Source: Xenophilus sp. AP218F
Lineage (GTDB): Bacteria; Pseudomonadota; Gammaproteobacteria; Burkholderiales; Chromobacteriaceae
Reading direction: 5' to 3'
DNA: 64,000 nt
Assembly: GCA_002213445.1 (NCBI GenBank)
Contig: NJIE01000022.1
Coordinates: 124,001 to 188,000 of the forward strand
The translations under genes were made by a program, and so were the position numbers. Positions 37,054 through 45,974 of this stretch are shown here, piece after piece (within the stretch, counting starts at the first letter, position 1; each line of letters starts with the position of its first letter). The notes beneath the pieces are model-generated. The model saw only the letters and a program-made list of their open reading frames with translations, had not been told where the DNA came from and made no database searches.

Positions 37054-37572
37054 TCAATCGAACATCCCTCCCAGCGAAGTGAGGCTGTAGCGGCGCAAAA
37101 TCGCGCCGTCCGGCTGCCGGATTTCATCCAGCCGCTGCCCGCCGCACGCCTCTACGGTGCGGATGGAAGCGATATTGTCGGCCGGGCACGCCAGCACCCA
37201 GTTGCCGCTGGCCGGCGCCGCGCCCATCGATTGCACGTATTGCAACAACACCTTGCCGTAGCCGTGGCCGCGCCATGGCGGCAACACTTCCAGGCCGATA
37301 TGGCCGAAACGGTCCAGTATTTCCGGCGTATCGCCCATCCGCAAACGGGCCGCGCCGGCGATCCGGCCATCGTCGTCGAGCAGAAACCAGGTCTGGCACG
37401 GAGTCCAGCCCGCCGGCAAGGCCTCGCCCCTGGCGTGCCGCAGCAACTGGGGAAACCAGGCGTCAGCGTCGTCCCCGCTCGCCAGGTAATAGGCGAAGCC
37501 CTCGACGCGGCACGCCTGGAAATAGGCGCGATAGGCCGCGGCGTGCTGCGGACTGGCTACTTCTATCTTCAT
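37054..37572 (-). CDS. GNAT-family N-acetyltransferase
   Basis: This 172-residue acetyltransferase of the GNAT fold contains 'IGLEVLPPWRGHGYGKVLLQYV', where RGHGYG is the acetyl-CoA pyrophosphate loop. 'NIASIRTVEACGG' near the end is the usual C-terminal GNAT motif. It resembles putative acetyltransferases acting on small amines or amino acids, but the substrate is unknown. The ATG at 37572 with AGGAG upstream is preferred to the longer frame. It is divergent from miaA. Confidence 0.85.
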   Translation of the reverse strand: MKIEVASPQHAAAYRAYFQACRVEGFAYYLASGDDADAWFPQLLRHARGEALPAGWTPCQTWFLLDDDGRIAGAARLRMGDTPEILDRFGHIGLEVLPPWRGHGYGKVLLQYVQSMGAAPASGNWVLACPADNIASIRTVEACGGQRLDEIRQPDGAILRRYSLTSLGGMFD

Positions 37573-37783
37573 CAACGGCTCCTGCGAGACACCGGAAAAA
37601 TGCAGCTTACAGCGGAGGCGGCGCGCCACCAAGCAAATGGGGCCGCTATCTGTTCATATAGACGGCTGACCGGCGAATTGCTGCGCCAAAATGGAGAAAG
37701 ACGGCGCGCCACCGGCCAAGGGAGGCCAGCGCGCCGCCGCCAGCTATGCGAAAATGCGAGCCAGAGTCCAACGAGTTTCCCCC

Positions 37784-38761
37784 ATGCGCAACACCCCAAA
37801 AGCCATTCTGCTGATGGGCCCCACCGCCTCCGGCAAAACCGGACTGGCGCTGGAGCTGGCCCGCCGCTTTCCCGTCGAAATCGTCAGCGTGGATTCCGCC
37901 CTCGTCTACCGCGACATGGATATCGGCAGCGCCAAGCCCTCGACCGGGGAGATGGCCGCTTGCCCGCACCATCTGATCGACATCATCACGCCGCTGCAAA
38001 GCTATTCCGCCGCCCAGTTCCACGCCGACGCCAACCGGCTGATCAACGACATCAGCGCCCGCGGCAAGCTGCCGCTCCTGGTGGGCGGCACCATGCTCTA
38101 CTACAAGGCCCTGCTGGAGGGCTTGTCCGACTTGCCGCAAGCCGACGCGGCCCTGCGCGCCGAACTGGACGTCCAGGCCGCCGAGCAAGGCTGGCCGGCG
38201 ATGCACGCCAGACTGGCGACGCTGGACCCGATCACCGCCCAGCGCCTCAACCCCAACGACGCGCAACGCATCCATCGCGCGCTGGAGGTATGCCTGCTCA
38301 GCGGCCGGCCGATGTCGGCGCTGATCGCGCGCGGCAAGGAGGCCGCCGCGGCTTTCGACTTCCTGCCGCTGGCGCTGGTGCCGGCCGAACGCGGCTGGCT
38401 GCATCAGCGCATCGCCCAGCGCTTCGGCATCATGCTGGAGCAGGGCTTTCTGGATGAAGTCAGCGCCATCCGCGCCAAATACCCGGCGCTGACGCTGGAT
38501 TTGCCGTCGATGCGCTGCGTCGGCTATCGCCAGGCCTGGGAGCATCAGGACGGCCTGTACGGCAGGGACGAATTCATCGAACGCGGCGTCGCCGCCACCC
38601 GCCAGCTGGCCAAGCGCCAGCTGACCTGGACGCGCAGCCTGGACGTGATTCCGGTCAACGCCCAGCAGGCGGGACTGCAGGACGCGCTTTGCCGCGCGAC
38701 GGAGGACTTTCTCGCCGGACAGGCTCCTTCCCCGACGCTGCGTTTCGCCGGCGCATTCTGA
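37784..38761 (+). CDS. miaA: tRNA dimethylallyltransferase MiaA
   Basis: MiaA transfers a dimethylallyl group to adenosine-37 of tRNAs that read codons starting with U. The 325 residues carry the P-loop '[17 protein letters not shown]', then '[19 protein letters not shown]', with the catalytic Asp and the DSxxxYR motif. '[11 protein letters not shown]' and '[10 protein letters not shown]' complete the family set. The start at 37784 fits the family N-terminus, though the ribosome site is weak. The companion hfq, often adjacent, is not here. Instead a terminator shared with the RidA gene follows. Confidence 0.97.
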   Translation: MRNTPKAILLMGPTASGKTGLALELARRFPVEIVSVDSALVYRDMDIGSAKPSTGEMAACPHHLIDIITPLQSYSAAQFHADANRLINDISARGKLPLLVGGTMLYYKALLEGLSDLPQADAALRAELDVQAAEQGWPAMHARLATLDPITAQRLNPNDAQRIHRALEVCLLSGRPMSALIARGKEAAAAFDFLPLALVPAERGWLHQRIAQRFGIMLEQGFLDEVSAIRAKYPALTLDLPSMRCVGYRQAWEHQDGLYGRDEFIERGVAATRQLAKRQLTWTRSLDVIPVNAQQAGLQDALCRATEDFLAGQAPSPTLRFAGAF

Positions 38762-38781
38762 GCGCCGGCCAGGCTGAAAAC

Positions 38782-38816
38782 GAAACAGGCCCGCGGTTTT
38801 GCCGCGGGCCTGTTTC
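38782..38816. terminator. Bidirectional terminator miaA / ridA
   Basis: A 15-bp perfect stem (38782-38796 with 38802-38816) encloses a short loop and suits both convergent genes, though the T runs are short. Confidence 0.8.
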
Positions 38817-38830
38817 ATGGCGGGGATCGC

Positions 38831-39178
38831 TTAGCGCGCGGCCACCAGCTTGATTTCCACTTTCCACTCCGGCTTGGCCAGCTTGGCCTGCACCGTGGCG
38901 CGAGCCGGCACGTTGCCCGCCGGCACCCAGGCGTCCCAGGCGACGTTCATCGCATCGTAGTCGGCAAGGTCGGCCAGGAAGATGGTGACGTCGACGATCT
39001 TGCTCTTGTCCGAATCCAGCTCGGCCAGCAGCGCGTCGATCTGGGCCAGCACGTTTTCGGTCTGGGCGCGGGCGTCGGCTTCGGTGTTTTCCGGCACCTG
39101 GCCAGCCAGGAAGATCAGGCCGTTGGTGACCACGGCTTCCGCCAGACGGGCGCCCTGCTTGTGGCGATAAATGCTCAT
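38831..39178 (-). CDS. RidA family (YjgF/YER057c/UK114) protein
   Basis: RidA-type proteins hydrolyse reactive enamine/imine intermediates released by PLP enzymes. This one has 115 residues. 'GLIFLAGQVPENTEADARAQTENVLAQID' (split over residues about 20-50) is typical, as is the C-terminal 'NVPARATVQAKLA' with the catalytic Arg. The common 'VEIxxxA' tail is present. It lies 62 bases downstream of a PLP-dependent cystathionine gamma-lyase-like gene on the same strand, which fits a role in detoxifying its by-products. AGGAG precedes the ATG at 39178. Confidence 0.9.
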   Translation of the reverse strand: MSIYRHKQGARLAEAVVTNGLIFLAGQVPENTEADARAQTENVLAQIDALLAELDSDKSKIVDVTIFLADLADYDAMNVAWDAWVPAGNVPARATVQAKLAKPEWKVEIKLVAAR

Positions 39179-39240
39179 TTCAGTCTCCTGTGGGTGAAGG
39201 GGGATCGCCGCCGATTCTAGCGGCAAAGCCGCGCGCTGTC

Positions 39241-40383
39241 CTACCAGGCCTGCGCCAGGTCGGCGATCAGCGCCGCCTCGCCCTCCACGCCCACCGACAA
39301 GCGGATCAGGTTGTCGTGTATTCCCAGCTCGGCGCGGCGCTCGGCCGGAATCGAGGCATGCGTCATCGCCGAGGGCAGGCACACCAGGCTCTCCACCCCG
39401 CCCAGGCTCTCCGCCAAGGTAAACAGCTTCAGGCGCGACAGGAAGGCGCGCGTCTCGGCCAGGCCGCCCTTGAGATAGAACGACACCACCCCGCCGTAAC
39501 CCTGCATCTGCCGGCGCGCCAGCGCGTGCTGCGGATGGCTTTCCAGCCCGGGATACAGCACCCGCTCCACCTGCGGCCGGGTTTCCAGCCAGCGCGCCAC
39601 CGCCAGCGCGTTGCCGTTGTGGCGCTCCACGCGCAGCGCCAGCGTGCGCAGGCCGCGCAGCACCAGGAAGCTGGGGAAAGCGTCTAGCACCGCGCCCACC
39701 GCGTTATGCAGAAAAGCCAGCTGCTCGGCCAGATCCGGACGCGAGCGGCTGGCCACCGCCACGCCGGCCACCACGTCGGAATGGCCGTTCAGATACTTGG
39801 TGGCCGAGTGCAGGACGAGGTCGAAACCGAAATCCAGCGGACGCTGGTTGACCGGGGACGCGAAGGTGTTGTCGGCCACGCTGATCAGCCCGAACTCGCG
39901 CGCCAGCGCCGCCACCGCCGCCAGGTCGATCAGCTGATTGAGCGGATTGGACGGCGTCTCCACCCACAGCATGCGGGTATTGGGGCGGATGGCGGCGCGC
40001 AGGGCCGCGGCGTCGTCGGAGGCGACGTAAGTCACTTCCAGATTGGCGCTGGCCTTGCGCACCTTCTCGAACAGCCGGTAGCTGCCGCCGTACAGGTCGT
40101 TGACCGCGATCAGGTGGCTGCCGGCCGGCAAAAGCTCCAGCACGGTGGCGATGGCGGCGAGGCCGGACGGGAAGGCGTAGCCGCGCGCGCCGCCCTCCAG
40201 CTCGGCTACCGCTCGCTCCAGCGCCTCGCGCGTCGGGTTTTGCGAGCGGGAATATTCGTAGCCGCTGTGCTCGCCCGGCGCGCTTTGGCGGTAGGTGGAA
40301 GTGGCGTAGATGGGCGGCATCACCGCGCCGAATGGGTCTTGATGCGCGCCGGCGGTTACCGACAGGGTATGAAAATCAGTCAT
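39241..40383 (-). CDS. Trans-sulfuration PLP enzyme, probable cystathionine gamma-lyase
   Basis: This 380-residue Cys/Met-metabolism PLP enzyme probably cleaves cystathionine to cysteine. 'YEYSRSQNPTREALE' binds PLP phosphate across the dimer. 'VADNTFASPVNQRPLDFG' precedes the PLP lysine in 'HSATKYLNGHSDVVAG' (near residue 200). 'ESLGGVESLVCLPSAMTHASIP' is the C-terminal family motif. Cystathionine gamma-synthase is very similar. The neighbouring cystathionine beta-synthase gene 35 bases upstream makes the reverse (homocysteine to cysteine) direction more likely. Confidence 0.88.
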   Translation of the reverse strand: MTDFHTLSVTAGAHQDPFGAVMPPIYATSTYRQSAPGEHSGYEYSRSQNPTREALERAVAELEGGARGYAFPSGLAAIATVLELLPAGSHLIAVNDLYGGSYRLFEKVRKASANLEVTYVASDDAAALRAAIRPNTRMLWVETPSNPLNQLIDLAAVAALAREFGLISVADNTFASPVNQRPLDFGFDLVLHSATKYLNGHSDVVAGVAVASRSRPDLAEQLAFLHNAVGAVLDAFPSFLVLRGLRTLALRVERHNGNALAVARWLETRPQVERVLYPGLESHPQHALARRQMQGYGGVVSFYLKGGLAETRAFLSRLKLFTLAESLGGVESLVCLPSAMTHASIPAERRAELGIHDNLIRLSVGVEGEAALIADLAQAW

Positions 40384-40417
40384 CGCGTTTCTTCTTTCTT
40401 TCATTCAGTGGCAGGCG

Positions 40418-41788
40418 TCAGGCCGCGCGCGGCTGGCGACGCCAGAAGGCCAGCAAGTCGGCCTGGGTGATCAGGCCCAGATAGCGCTCGCCGTCGACGA
40501 TCAGCGCCACGTGGCCATCGTTGAAAACGTGCAGCAAGTCCTGCAGCGAGGCGGCGGGCGACAGGGTGACCACCTGGCTGCTCATCGCGCTTTGCACCGT
40601 CTGGCGGAAATTTTCCGGCTCGCCGTGCACCGACAGCAGCAAGTCCCACTCGTCGAGAATGCCCACCACCTTGTCGTCGCGCAGCACCGGCAACTGCGAG
40701 ATGTCGTGCAACCGCATCCGCTGGTAAACCGCGCTCAGCGCCTCGTCCGGATGGCAAGACACGGTGCTGCCGTCCTCGTGGCGGCGCACGATCAGGTCGG
40801 TCAGGCCGCCCAGCTGCGGCAGGCGCAACAAGCCCTGATCCACCAGCCAGTCGTCGTTGTACATCTTGGACAAGTACTTGTTGCCGCTGTCGCACACCAG
40901 CGTCACCACCTTCTTGGGCGTGGTCTGGGCGCGGCAGTAGCGCAGCGCGGCGGCCAGCAGCGCGCCGGACGAGGAGCCGGCGAGGATGCCTTCGGCGCGC
41001 AGCAGATCGCGGGCGGCGTCGAAGCTTTCCTGATCGCTGATGCGGTAAGCGTGCCTGACCAGACCGAGATCGGCTTGCGGCGGGATGAAATCCTCGCCGA
41101 TTCCCTCGATCAGCCAGCTGCCGGCGGCCCCGTAGCGGCCGGTTTCCACGTAATCGGCCAGCACCGAGCCCACCGGGTCGGCCAGCACGAACTCGGTAGC
41201 CGGCGACTTGGCCCGGAAAAAGCGCGACAGCCCGGTCAGCGTGCCGCTGGAGCCGACCCCGACGACGATGGCGTCCACCTCATGCCCGAGCTGGTTCCAG
41301 ATCTCCGGCGCGGTGGTGGTTTCGTGCGCCCGCGGGTTGGCCGGATTGTTGAACTGGTCGATGTAGTAAGCGCCCGGCGTCTCGTCGGCGAGGCGCGCCG
41401 CCAGGTCCTGATAATACTCGGGGTGGCCTTTGCCGACGTCGGAGCGGGTCAGCACCACATTGGCGCCCAGCGCCTGCAGGTGCAGGATCTTCTCGCGGCT
41501 CATCTTGTCCGGCACCACCAGCGTCAGCCGGTAGCCCTTTTGCGCGGCCACCAGCGCCAAGCCCAGGCCGGTGTTGCCGGCAGTGGCCTCGATGATGGTT
41601 CCGCCCGGCGCGAGCTTGCCCTCGCGCTCGGCCGCCTCGATCATCGCCAGCGCCACCCGGTCCTTGATCGAGCCGCCGGGATTATGGCTTTCCAGTTTCA
41701 GGTACAGCTCGCAGACGCCGGTATCCAGATTGCCCACCTTCACCAGCGGGGTATTGCCGATCAGCGACAGAACGGATTGGTCTTGCAT
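40418..41788 (-). CDS. Cystathionine beta-synthase with C-terminal CBS domains
   Basis: This PLP enzyme condenses serine with homocysteine to cystathionine. The catalytic domain (about residues 1-320) has the PLP lysine K42 in NPGGSIKDR and the phosphate loop 'GSSGTLTG' plus 'ATAGNTGLGLA'. Two CBS repeats (about 335-450) follow; such domains sense adenosyl ligands such as SAM in some homologues. The 456-residue architecture resembles eukaryotic CBS without the heme domain. A cysteine synthase role is less likely given the CBS pair and the adjacent gamma-lyase. Confidence 0.9.
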   Translation of the reverse strand: MQDQSVLSLIGNTPLVKVGNLDTGVCELYLKLESHNPGGSIKDRVALAMIEAAEREGKLAPGGTIIEATAGNTGLGLALVAAQKGYRLTLVVPDKMSREKILHLQALGANVVLTRSDVGKGHPEYYQDLAARLADETPGAYYIDQFNNPANPRAHETTTAPEIWNQLGHEVDAIVVGVGSSGTLTGLSRFFRAKSPATEFVLADPVGSVLADYVETGRYGAAGSWLIEGIGEDFIPPQADLGLVRHAYRISDQESFDAARDLLRAEGILAGSSSGALLAAALRYCRAQTTPKKVVTLVCDSGNKYLSKMYNDDWLVDQGLLRLPQLGGLTDLIVRRHEDGSTVSCHPDEALSAVYQRMRLHDISQLPVLRDDKVVGILDEWDLLLSVHGEPENFRQTVQSAMSSQVVTLSPAASLQDLLHVFNDGHVALIVDGERYLGLITQADLLAFWRRQPRAA

Positions 41789-41866
41789 CGCACATCTCCT
41801 GGCTAAGCATATTGAAATTGTTTTTCAAAACTTTTGGTTATATTTTGCGCAAAAAAAACCGCCGGC

Positions 41867-42703
41867 TCACACCTGCGCCGTGGCCTGGATGAAGCTGTAG
41901 AAAAACACCAGATCGGGATTGCCGCGCAGCTGGCGCAGTTCGCGGCTCATGGCGGCCACCAGCGCTTCGTCGACGCGCTTGGCCGCGATCAGCTGGTCGG
42001 CGGCGGAGAGCAGCAGCTCGCTCCAGTAATCCAGCACCTGCTGGCGGCGATGCGGCTCGCGGCTGTCCAGATGCCAGGTCTTGACCTGGGTCTCCACCTG
42101 GCGGAAACCGACGCGCAACAGCATGTTGCCAAGCTTGGCGCCGACGAAGGGGTCGCCGCCCACCGCCAGCTGGTGATCGTTGAAGGCCAGCCAGTACTGC
42201 TGCAGATTGGGCGAATACGGCGACAGGAAGAACGAGGCGTTCATCACCTCGGTGGCGTACAACCGCGCGCCCGGTTTCAGCACCCGGCGCGCCTCGGCCA
42301 GCACCCGCTCCGGCGACAGCACGTGCTCCAGAATCCAGCACAGGAAAGCGGCGTCGAAACTGGCGGGCGCGAAGTCCAGATCCTCGGCGTCCATGTGCAG
42401 CAGTTCGGCCCGCTCTCGCCAGGGCGAGCCTTGCAGCCTTTGCCGCGCCACCGTCAGCTGGCGCTGGCTGAAGTCCACACCGGTGATGTTCAGCTCCGGG
42501 TAACGGCGCAGCAGGATTTCCGTCTGCGCGCCCACCCCGCAGCCCACTTCCAGCAGACGCTCGACGCCGGCGAAGTCGACGTCGCGATAGACCATAGATT
42601 CGGAAAACCTCGCCTGGCGCACCAGCCGCGCCTGCTCTTCCGCCGAAAAGCCATGAATATAGGGCAGCTCGCCTTGCGGCTCCGCCACTTGCACCACCGA
42701 CAT
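41867..42703 (-). CDS. Class I SAM-dependent methyltransferase
   Basis: This 278-residue methyltransferase has the SAM-binding motif 'LLEVGCGVGAQTEILLRRYP' (motif I) and 'ITGVDFSQRQLTVA' (acidic loop). 'HMDAEDLDFAPASFDAAFLCWILEHV' follows as motifs II-III, split over residues about 110-135. The C-terminal half is divergent and gives no clear substrate. It lies upstream of the CBS gene on the same strand but has its own AT-rich promoter. A T run follows its stop. SAM use links it loosely to the sulfur-amino-acid genes, but this is inference. Confidence 0.85.
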   Translation of the reverse strand: MSVVQVAEPQGELPYIHGFSAEEQARLVRQARFSESMVYRDVDFAGVERLLEVGCGVGAQTEILLRRYPELNITGVDFSQRQLTVARQRLQGSPWRERAELLHMDAEDLDFAPASFDAAFLCWILEHVLSPERVLAEARRVLKPGARLYATEVMNASFFLSPYSPNLQQYWLAFNDHQLAVGGDPFVGAKLGNMLLRVGFRQVETQVKTWHLDSREPHRRQQVLDYWSELLLSAADQLIAAKRVDEALVAAMSRELRQLRGNPDLVFFYSFIQATAQV

Positions 42704-42738
42704 GCGCCTACCTCGTTTTCGCTATCAAGGACCGGGTC

Positions 42739-42769
42739 AGTATATTCTTTTTTGTTATTAAATTAACAA
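42739..42769 (-). promoter_or_regulatory. Methyltransferase promoter with TTGTTA-N6-TAACAA inverted repeat
   Basis: On the minus strand TATACT (42744-42739) is a good -10, 36 bases before the start. The inverted repeat TTGTTA-N6-TAACAA (42752-42769) covers the spacer and -35, where a repressor would bind. The surrounding DNA is strikingly AT-rich. Confidence 0.5.
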
Positions 42770-42810
42770 TCTTGATTTCTTATTTATATATAACAAAACG
42801 CGCCGCCAAT

Positions 42811-42834
42811 AAAAAACCACGCCGCGGCGTGGTT
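42811..42834 (-). terminator. Terminator after desaturase gene
   Basis: A 20-bp perfect palindrome (AACCACGCCG and its complement, 42815-42834) is followed on the minus strand by T residues, 26 bases after the desaturase stop. Confidence 0.75.
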
Positions 42835-42859
42835 GGAAACGAGGGCGAAAAACGCCGGA

Positions 42860-44041
42860 TCAGGCGATGGCGCTGCGCCGCAGACTGGCGGCGAAACGCC
42901 GCAGCGCCTCGCTGCCGGACGCCTCTGCTCGAGCGCACCAGTCCTGCAACTCGGCCAGCAACTGCTCGCGGCTGAGGCTGGAGCGTTCCCACAGCCGGGT
43001 CAGCTCCTGGCGCATCGTGTAAATGGTGGCCAGCCCCTGGCTTTGGGCCAGCACCTGTTCCAGCAAGGCGCGCTCTTCGGCCGGCGTATCCTTGGCGTCC
43101 TGCTTCAGCCACACCTTGATCTTGCGGCGAAAGGTGTCGCGCGACAGCTCCGGCAGGTTCAGCCTGGCCAGTTCGGCGCGGCATTCGGCCTTCAGCTCGC
43201 GGGCGTAGCGCGCGGCGATGGCGTAACGGTTGGAGATGATGGCTTGCAGATGCTCCAGATCCAGCTGCGCGCGCGCGCCGTCCTCAACCAGCCGCGGCGC
43301 GACCTTGCGCACCTTGGCCAGCCCCAGCGTTTCCAGAATCCGGATGTACATCCAGCCGATGTCGAATTCGAACCACTTGTAGGACAGCTTGGCCGACGTG
43401 CCGAAGGTGTGGTGGTTGTTGTGCAGTTCCTCGCCGCCCACCAGGATGCCCCAGGGGAAGATATTGGTGGAGGCGTCCTCGTTCTCGAAGTTGCGATAGC
43501 CCCAGAAATGGCCGAGGCCATTGATGACGCCGGCCGCCCAGAACGGGATCCATACCATCTGCACCGCCCAGATGGTGAGGCCTATCGGTCCGAACAGGAC
43601 GACATCGACGATCAGCATCAGCGCCACGCCCTTGGCGCTGTGCGGGGTGTAGACGTTGCGTTCCAGCCAGTCGTCCGGCGTGCCGTGGCCGAACTTGTCC
43701 ATGATGGACTGATCCTTGCTCGCCGCGCGATACAGCTCGGCCCCCTGCCACAACACCTTGCGGATGCCCAGCACCTGCGGGCTGTGCGGATCTTCCGCCG
43801 TCTCGCAGCGGGCGTGATGCTTGCGATGTATGGCCGCCCACTGTTTGGTGACCATGCCGGTGGTCAGCCACAGCCAGAAGCGGAAGAAATGGCTGGGGAT
43901 GGGATGCAGGTCCAGCGCGCGGTGCGCCTGGTGGCGATGCAGGAAGATGGTGACCGCGGCGATGGTGACGTGGGTGAGCGCCAGCGCCACCAGGGCGTAG
44001 CCCCACCAGGGCAGATCGATCAAGCCGTTGAGCAGGTTCAT
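42860..44041 (-). CDS. Membrane fatty acid desaturase (delta-9 acyl-lipid type)
   Basis: This 393-residue di-iron desaturase introduces double bonds into acyl chains to adjust membrane fluidity. All three His boxes are present: HRHQAHR, HRKHHAR and ELHNNHHTF, with the expected spacing and hydrophobic segments between (about residues 1-220). The remaining 150 residues or so are a helical charged tail rich in Glu, Arg and Leu, as in Pseudomonas DesA-type enzymes. It is divergent from the DUF945 gene. No adjacent reductase or TetR regulator is seen. Confidence 0.93.
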   Translation of the reverse strand: MNLLNGLIDLPWWGYALVALALTHVTIAAVTIFLHRHQAHRALDLHPIPSHFFRFWLWLTTGMVTKQWAAIHRKHHARCETAEDPHSPQVLGIRKVLWQGAELYRAASKDQSIMDKFGHGTPDDWLERNVYTPHSAKGVALMLIVDVVLFGPIGLTIWAVQMVWIPFWAAGVINGLGHFWGYRNFENEDASTNIFPWGILVGGEELHNNHHTFGTSAKLSYKWFEFDIGWMYIRILETLGLAKVRKVAPRLVEDGARAQLDLEHLQAIISNRYAIAARYARELKAECRAELARLNLPELSRDTFRRKIKVWLKQDAKDTPAEERALLEQVLAQSQGLATIYTMRQELTRLWERSSLSREQLLAELQDWCARAEASGSEALRRFAASLRRSAIA

Positions 44042-44186
44042 GTCCGCAACGCGTCCTTGGATTTAGATGGAAAACTCTATTCTATGCGCAAGCCGGCGCC
44101 GCGGGGCAATATCGCGGGGGTAACGCATCGCGGCGGGCTTGGTGTACCATAGGGCCTCATTTCACCCTAGTTCAGAAAAAACGCTA

Positions 44187-45779
44187 GTGTTGCCAAAACG
44201 TCGCCTGATCATTGCCGGTGCCACTCTGGGTGGCCTGTTCGTACTGTACGGAGCCAGCAGCTACTGGGCCGGCATCAAGGCCGAGGACACGCTGCAGGAA
44301 CAGCACAAGATGCTGGCCGGCCTGCCGCTGTTCAAGGTCAAGTCCCACACTTACGAGCGTGGCTGGTTCTCGTCCACCGAAACCACCGAGCTGGTGTTCA
44401 ATCGCCATTTGTCCGGCCCGTATGAAAGCATGCTGCCGGACAACATGAAGCCCTTGCTGAACGCCACCATCAAGTTCACCAACCACGTCAAGCACGGCCC
44501 CTTCCCCGGCATGGCCAGCTTCGATCTGCGTCCGGCGCGCGCGCTGGTCAGCACCGAGTTCGCGATGAGCGACGCCACCCGCAAGACGCTGACGACTTTC
44601 TTCGGCGACAAGGAACCGATCACCATCGTCAACCGGCTGGGTTTTGGCGGCGGCGGCGAACTGCACCTGAACGTGCCGGCCTTCGATTACGAAGAAGCGC
44701 TGTCCGGCGTCAAGATGAAGTGGAAGGGCTTCGACCTCAAGGTCGATTACGCCAAGGGCTATCAGGAATACAAGGCCGAGGCGCTGTCGCCCGGCTTCCT
44801 GCTGGAGGCCGCCAGCAAGGGCCGCGTCGCCTTCGACGGCGTGCTCTACCTGTCCGACATGCGCCCCGGCGCGAGCGGCGTCAAGGTGGGCACCAGCGAG
44901 CTGTCGGTCGGCAACGTGCAGCTCAACTCCCGCGAAAGCGTGCCCTACAGCATCAAGCTCAACGAGCTGATCTACCTGATGACCCGCGTGCGCGTCGGCG
45001 AGTTCGTCAACCCGTCCGGCGAGTTCAAGCCTTCGCAAGTGGCGCTGAAGAGCTTCAGCTATCAGATCGTCACCAGCGAGCAGGATGAATTCGTCAACAC
45101 CCGCGGCAAGCTCAACTTCAACGAGCTGAGCGTCAACGACAGCCGCTACGGCCCGATGCGCCTCGACATCTCCGCCAACCATCTGCACGGCCCCACGCTG
45201 ATCAAGCTGGACCAGGCCATCGGCGCGATTCCGTTCGAAGGCGTGGACCCGGCTCTGCTGCGCAAGCAGTACATCGACACCATCAAGAAGAACGCGATTC
45301 CGCTGCTGGAAAACGATCCCAAGCTGATGGTCAACGAGTTCTACCTGAAAATGCCGACCGGCGAAGCCACGCTGCAGGGCACGCTGGGCATCAGCGGCTT
45401 CAAGCAGGCCGACCTGAACGACGCGGCGGTCTTCCTCAAGCGCTTCCAGGCCGACGCCAAGGTCAGCCTGCCGCGCCAGACGCTGGAGAACCTGGTGCTG
45501 GCGCAAGCCCGCAACCTGTTCACCGTCGACCAGAGCGCCGAGGACCAGCCCAACATGAAGGAAGTGGACGATCTGGCCAAGAGCCTGCTGGACAGCCAGC
45601 TGGCGCAGTGGACCAGCGAGCAGTACATCGTCGAGAACAAGGGCCAGCTCTCCACCGAGCTGCACTTCCAGAACGGCAATCTGACCATCAACAAGAAAAA
45701 GGTGGCCCTGCCCTGGGAAGAGCCCGACCTGCCGCCGCCGGAGGCTTCGGCTCCCGCGGCCGCCTCGCCCGGCAAATGA
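44187..45779 (+). CDS. DUF945 (YdgA-like) family protein
   Basis: This is a large envelope protein of about 530 residues. A single N-terminal hydrophobic anchor (LIIAGATLGGLFVLYGASSYW) is followed by a periplasmic domain with the DUF945 pattern 'YERGWFSSTETTELVF', and a helical/strand-rich body ends in a Pro/Ala tail. E. coli YdgA is poorly characterised. The start is uncertain: adjacent GTG (44187) and TTG (44190) codons precede LPKRR, and no ATG fits. I chose the GTG. It is divergent from the desaturase and has its own terminator. Confidence 0.82.
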   Translation: MLPKRRLIIAGATLGGLFVLYGASSYWAGIKAEDTLQEQHKMLAGLPLFKVKSHTYERGWFSSTETTELVFNRHLSGPYESMLPDNMKPLLNATIKFTNHVKHGPFPGMASFDLRPARALVSTEFAMSDATRKTLTTFFGDKEPITIVNRLGFGGGGELHLNVPAFDYEEALSGVKMKWKGFDLKVDYAKGYQEYKAEALSPGFLLEAASKGRVAFDGVLYLSDMRPGASGVKVGTSELSVGNVQLNSRESVPYSIKLNELIYLMTRVRVGEFVNPSGEFKPSQVALKSFSYQIVTSEQDEFVNTRGKLNFNELSVNDSRYGPMRLDISANHLHGPTLIKLDQAIGAIPFEGVDPALLRKQYIDTIKKNAIPLLENDPKLMVNEFYLKMPTGEATLQGTLGISGFKQADLNDAAVFLKRFQADAKVSLPRQTLENLVLAQARNLFTVDQSAEDQPNMKEVDDLAKSLLDSQLAQWTSEQYIVENKGQLSTELHFQNGNLTINKKKVALPWEEPDLPPPEASAPAAASPGK

Positions 45780-45786
45780 ACCACGC

Positions 45787-45816
45787 GCCCCCGCCTCCCG
45801 GCGGGGGCTTTGTTTT
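45787..45816 (+). terminator. Rho-independent terminator after DUF945 gene
   Basis: GCCCCCGCC (45787-45795) and GGCGGGGGC (45800-45808) form a 9-bp stem, followed by a T-rich tail. Confidence 0.82.
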
Positions 45817-45905
45817 TGCCGGCGGGAAGCGCCCCGCTCCAGACATGACAATAAAATTAAATCCGGGTTAGAGTATTTGCCTGCCGACTGCCCGGCGCAC
45901 CCCGA

Positions 45906-45950
45906 GGGCCTGTTCGAAATCCTTCGCCAATTCATCTAGCGGACAGGCCC
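45906..45950. repeat. 45-bp element with GGGCCTGT / ACAGGCCC terminal inverted repeats
   Basis: Perfect 8-bp inverted repeats (45906-45913 and 45943-45950) bound a 29-base core between the DUF945 terminator and the prolyl oligopeptidase start. No target-site duplication is obvious. It could be a hairpin in the leader of the downstream gene or the remnant of a small mobile or repeat element. Confidence 0.45.
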
Positions 45951-45974
45951 CTCGCCCGATAAAGGAACCGCACC

